Assembly: GCA_958430865.1 (NCBI GenBank)
Contig: CAUDNR010004054.1
Location: 1-64,000, forward strand
DNA: 64,000 nucleotides
Reading direction: 5' to 3'
From: Entrophospora sp. SA101
Taxonomy: Eukaryota > Glomeromycota > Glomeromycetes > Entrophosporales > Entrophosporaceae
The translations under genes and the position numbers were made by a program. Under the pieces are notes generated by a model. It did not search any database and was not told where the DNA came from. It worked only from the letters and a program-made list of their open reading frames with translations. The first letter of the stretch is position 1. Every line of letters starts with the position of its first letter. Below, in pieces: positions 62,001 through 64,000 of this stretch.

Positions 62001-62661
62001 TCTTGTTTTATTTATTGTACAAAAACCAATGGGTGGAATCATGATTTCAATTGCACTGGTACAAATCCTATTTTTATTAGAAATACTCGCTATAAAAAAA
62101 TCAATCCGTGAATCCAATTCCACGACCACTTCTACTAAAGATTCATACGGTTCATTCCAAGATTATTTTATTTATAATGTTTTATTAGCATTACTTGGTA
62201 CATTATATTATTTTTCAACTGGCCATCAAGCAACACTTTCATCAATCCAATGGTCAACAGGTTTTATTGGAATTGGAGAAGTAAATTATATAATATCGCC
62301 AATTCTTGTAACACTAAACACATTAGCATCACCAATTCTATTCTCATGTTCTGTTCCATTGGTTGCATTTTGGAGGTGGAAAATTAGTAATAACAATAAT
62401 AATCATGACGTTTACTCTGCACTCACTTACTCTACATTAGCATTCATCCTTTATAATGCAACTATTACTACAAGTACAACTTTTTGGGCTGCTTGGTTTA
62501 GAAGACATTTAATGGTCTGGAAAGTATTTGCACCTCGGTTTATGTTGGGTGGCGTGACATTGATGATGGTGGATGTGGTTTTAACATTTTTGTCAATCGG
62601 TTATGCTACTAGAAAAATTTTCAATCATGTTACTAAAATTTTTGATGTAAATTATTTATAA
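59086..62661 (+). CDS. GPI13: GPI ethanolamine-phosphate transferase 3 (PIG-O homologue), intronless
   Basis: One exon, 1191 residues. After a signal-anchor (LTLFCLWIFFLHFSGLYLF) comes the luminal alkaline-phosphatase-like domain: IIIIIDALRFDF (metal Asp), DPPTTTLQRLKALTTGTLPT with the catalytic Thr, KKIAFMGDDTW, HFLGVDHCGHRYGPDH and LLIMGDHGMDLKGDHGG (metal Asp/His residues). The C-terminal half has about a dozen membrane spans. The family adds the bridging ethanolamine phosphate to the third mannose of GPI anchors in the ER, and this motif order is that of GPI13/PIG-O rather than GPI7 or MCD4. Low-complexity Asn runs (coded AAT/AAC) interrupt loops near residues 65-80, 120-150, 725-735 and 905-930. 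Lack of introns is striking beside intron-rich neighbours. No internal damage. Confidence 0.95.
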   Translation: MARSFFSIKNIKKQHNYLTLFCLWIFFLHFSGLYLFTRGFLLTRLVLENHSDCESFPTWNLTDHNNNNININNNNQYHYPWKNVKAEDTSSFEHNGCWYPAPFKKAIIIIIDALRFDFVASSAYNNNNDFGGDDFDDEDNSNNNHEHHHYLNKLPIIRKLLNKQSTNSLLFQYIADPPTTTLQRLKALTTGTLPTFIDAGSNFAGSAIDEDNLIHQLWRQDKKIAFMGDDTWMSLFPQEINQNMSYPFPSFNVWDLHTVDNGILNLLGPTIRLPSSSSSSKENWDVLIAHFLGVDHCGHRYGPDHQEMATKLKQMNDMIKDVADSIDENTVLLIMGDHGMDLKGDHGGDSDNEVESALFIYSKKQLTNNNNYDLGKLLNKLDSLTFQNSFTATNNNNFGKWRSIPQIDFVPTLSLLLGLPIPYNNLGTIIPELFLLPNNNHNYDGSVSVDDEQQHKIQLMNLFEVLRLNSQQVFRYVVEYSQQQPSAELSKGYLQILRSSFQKADEKYNLIKEKEKQQQHSRMVLSSSLDDLEDGIISYMKFLKETLSICRKVWAQFDVMRMISGIAILSLSCVCIALHMYNLTIIDDNNTDTIIINQVAITYVSFGGIIGFFFIKLGIFKLLLPLFSILFDNSYYENSSFSIVDFMIFGVSIGSISGFLFQFNWSALIFQKTRIKMSSEFFLAISFLLIHSLLFASNSFTVFEDRISVGLLQTYGFYNLFKSFSINKNNNNNNNNDKNQQKMLFFTIGLILLTRIASYSRICREEQFPNCISTFYISSSSSVSSPAILLSQVAMASLVPFIIYKIMSLSNSFNGIAPFWIDWGLRAGLVLASVYWIMDNDNVIDNNTGSSENGGNMEINGFFDKYFNSEWMKNFIVKLAFGIAIIVGNFAWWTSPLCVDFRIIGIKNNSNNNNSNNNNSNNSNSNNNKRKPKNKNTKNSQQSKEPLKKKINILGSDNVFGASYFIFLSMIYLVLFIVQKPMGGIMISIALVQILFLLEILAIKKSIRESNSTTTSTKDSYGSFQDYFIYNVLLALLGTLYYFSTGHQATLSSIQWSTGFIGIGEVNYIISPILVTLNTLASPILFSCSVPLVAFWRWKISNNNNNHDVYSALTYSTLAFILYNATITTSTTFWAAWFRRHLMVWKVFAPRFMLGGVTLMMVDVVLTFLSIGYATRKIFNHVTKIFDVNYL

Positions 62662-62689
62662 TTTTTTACTTTATTTCCAAGTGAGAAAA

Positions 62690-62885
62690 TTTCGCCGATC
62701 TTTTTTGAAATCGTAATAAAAAAAAGGAAGTTTTCTACAACCATTTGCAATTTGATGTTTTGATAATTGCAATTGAAATTTGCCAATTGCTAATTGCAAA
62801 GGTTTGTTCATGAACTTTTGGTAAACTGATTTTTTGAGAACAAATTTGAAATGCGGAACAATGTAGCGAACAATTTTTTTCTGTA
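62690..62885 (+). repeat. Gene-downstream repeat, copy 3
   Basis: Begins about 30 bp after the GPI13 stop. Blocks AAAAAAAGGAAGTTTTCTAC, CAACCATTTGCAATTTG, GATAATTGCAATTGAAATTT, TTTGTTCATGAACTTTTG and AAATGCGGAACAATGTA match copy 1 and copy 2 in order and orientation. Confidence 0.65.
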
Positions 62886-63398
62886 ATAAACTTTTTTTCT
62901 TTAAAAAATACATAATAATAATAATAATAAATACGTTGGAGAATAATAGCATTTTTAGTAAAATTTGTGACATTTTTCCATATTTAGAACTCACAAACTT
63001 CTAGACGAATCGTCAATTAAAAATTAATTAAGAATGAATTCATAATTTTTAAAAAAATAAAGATGAAATTAGTTTTATTAATTTAATTGACTGGCCAAAA
63101 TTAAAATTATCTAGAAAAAAAAAAGAAAATACAAAAATCAGTTTCAAATATATATAATCCAAAGATATTATATATAAAATATTAATTAATGTTCAGTAAA
63201 ATAATTTGTTTCATATTGAGAATTGTCTAGACTCTCTTCAAACTCATTAAATCATTTTTTTTAAAGCATCATTACAATTAATAACGAATTATTTTTTGAG
63301 GGGGATGAAAATAATTAATTATTTCATACCTTAAATATAATAACATTCTTGTACTCGCAACTTTTGTAAAAACATTAATTCCTAAATAGTTAACGTTC
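62886..63398. other. Gene-free stretch
   Basis: AT-rich sequence between the GPI13 3' repeat and the SPB4 stop codon; includes an AATAATAAT run near 62912-62930. Confidence 0.35.
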
Positions 63399-63935
63399 TT
63401 ATTCAACTTCGACTCCTTCTTCCCCTACATCATCATCATCATCATCTATCATCATCACCTCATCATCATCTGATAACAAATCACCAAATTGTTTATCAAA
63501 TTCTTCTTGACTAATTTTTCCTTTTTTCAACTTTTTGATTAATCTTTCTTCTTTTTGCAATTCATCCCACTCATCTTTTTCCAAATCATCATCACCATCA
63601 ATTTTATTGTGTTTATTAATAGTTTCACCACGAGAATTTTTTTTATTTTCTTTTTTCACTTTACGTTCCGTTTTACGTTGTTTCTTTAATTTTTTATCAG
63701 ACCATGAATCATTAATTATTAATTGTCGTTTTCTATTTGAACAATTATAAAGATAAATGAATATACAATTGATTGTATTTTTAGACTACAACTATAATGA
63801 TTATAAAAAAATATATTTAACTAACTTTTTTAATGATATTAATTCTGATTCTGTCGATTTTGTGGATTTTTTTCCCAATAATTTTTCTTTTCGTTTTTTT
63901 TCACGTATGCTATCTGCGTATTTATATTCGTCCAT
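63399..63935 (-). CDS. SPB4: DEAD-box RNA helicase SPB4/DDX55, C-terminal exons (gene continues beyond window)
   Basis: Two 3' exons are inside the window: 63826-63935 and 63399-63732, joined in frame across a GTTAGT donor. The upstream part starts at a normal acceptor at 63936-63937 and lies beyond 64000. The sequence is the basic/acidic tail of SPB4/DDX55: KYADSIREKKRKEKLLGK, NDSWSDKKLKKQRKTERK, EERLIKKLKKGKISQEEFDK, then a run of Asp/Glu ending GEEGVEVE. The LLKKLKKGKITEEEF-like segment is diagnostic of this family. SPB4 remodels pre-60S ribosomes in the nucleolus. The helicase core itself is not visible here. Confidence 0.85.
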
Positions 63936-64000
63936 CTAAAATAACAAAATTATATATTAATTAATATTTTCTTCTTCTTTCTTCTTCAAAGAATAATTAT

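Noticed and set aside
62671..62994. Minus-strand frame of 107 codons downstream of GPI13
   Set aside because: Overlaps repeat copy 3; no ATG-supported homologous product.

Overview
This window is AT-rich nuclear DNA of a fungus. Genes are cut into many small exons by short GT-AG introns (mostly 50-120 bp), there are no bacterial operons, and gene-free stretches are full of decayed transposons and small inverted-repeat elements. This, together with fungal-type genes (an ARP1 dynactin subunit, an Rco1-like PHD protein, GPI13, a SPB4-type helicase), suggests an early-diverging fungus, most likely an arbuscular mycorrhizal (Rhizophagus-like) species. The species assignment is inference.

Layout. 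0-5 kb: transposase tail, a pogo-like MITE, a dispersed repeat and decayed coding remnants. 5.7-7.4 kb (-): class II eIF4E (4EHP-like). 8.9-9.5 kb: decayed pogo/Tigger-like element. 10.4-11.8 kb (-): mitochondrial-type adenylate kinase. 12-14.3 kb: repeats and a possible small gene. 14.9-16.8 kb (-): ARP1/centractin. 18.6-20.5 kb (-): cytochrome P450. 20.5-25 kb: transposon debris with two MITEs in head-to-head inversion. 25.0-26.5 kb (+): two-PHD Rco1-like protein. 27.4-34.8 kb (+): DOP1 in 22 exons, convergent with TRAPPC13 (35.1-36.5 kb, -). 37.2-38.3 kb (+): intronless coiled-coil protein. 38.7-39.9 kb (-): truncated Tc1-like element. 40.2-40.7 kb (-): tiny two-exon membrane-protein gene with a MITE in its intron. 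41.4-42.7 kb (+): DnaJ protein. 43-44.5 kb: two decayed repetitive genes. 44.9-46.1 kb (-): HD-domain 5'-deoxynucleotidase. 47.5-48.1 kb: Uma2-like pseudogene. 49.4-51.6 kb (-): long-chain acyl-CoA synthetase that has lost its N-terminus at a transposon junction (51.6-52.2 kb). 53.0-54.8 kb (+): REX1-like exonuclease fold lacking all catalytic acids. 54.9-56.2 kb (-): PIH1 protein with C-terminal frameshifts, divergent from PRMT1 (56.3-58.0 kb, +). 59.1-62.7 kb (+): intronless GPI13. 63.4 kb to the right edge (-): C-terminal part of SPB4/DDX55.

Most genes are housekeeping: membrane trafficking (DOP1, TRAPPC13, ARP1), RNA and ribosome biology (eIF4E, SPB4, REX1-like, PIH1), arginine methylation, GPI-anchor synthesis and nucleotide balance. 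They do not form one pathway. I found no tRNA, rRNA or CRISPR array. The most distinctive points are the catalytically stripped REX1 homologue, a repeat family found just downstream of three separate + strand genes, a tandem duplication of the DOP1 3' end, the inverted MITE pair, and the truncated acyl-CoA synthetase at an element packed with TTTCGTCAC motifs. All exon coordinates were worked out by hand from reading frame, splice signals and protein family patterns.
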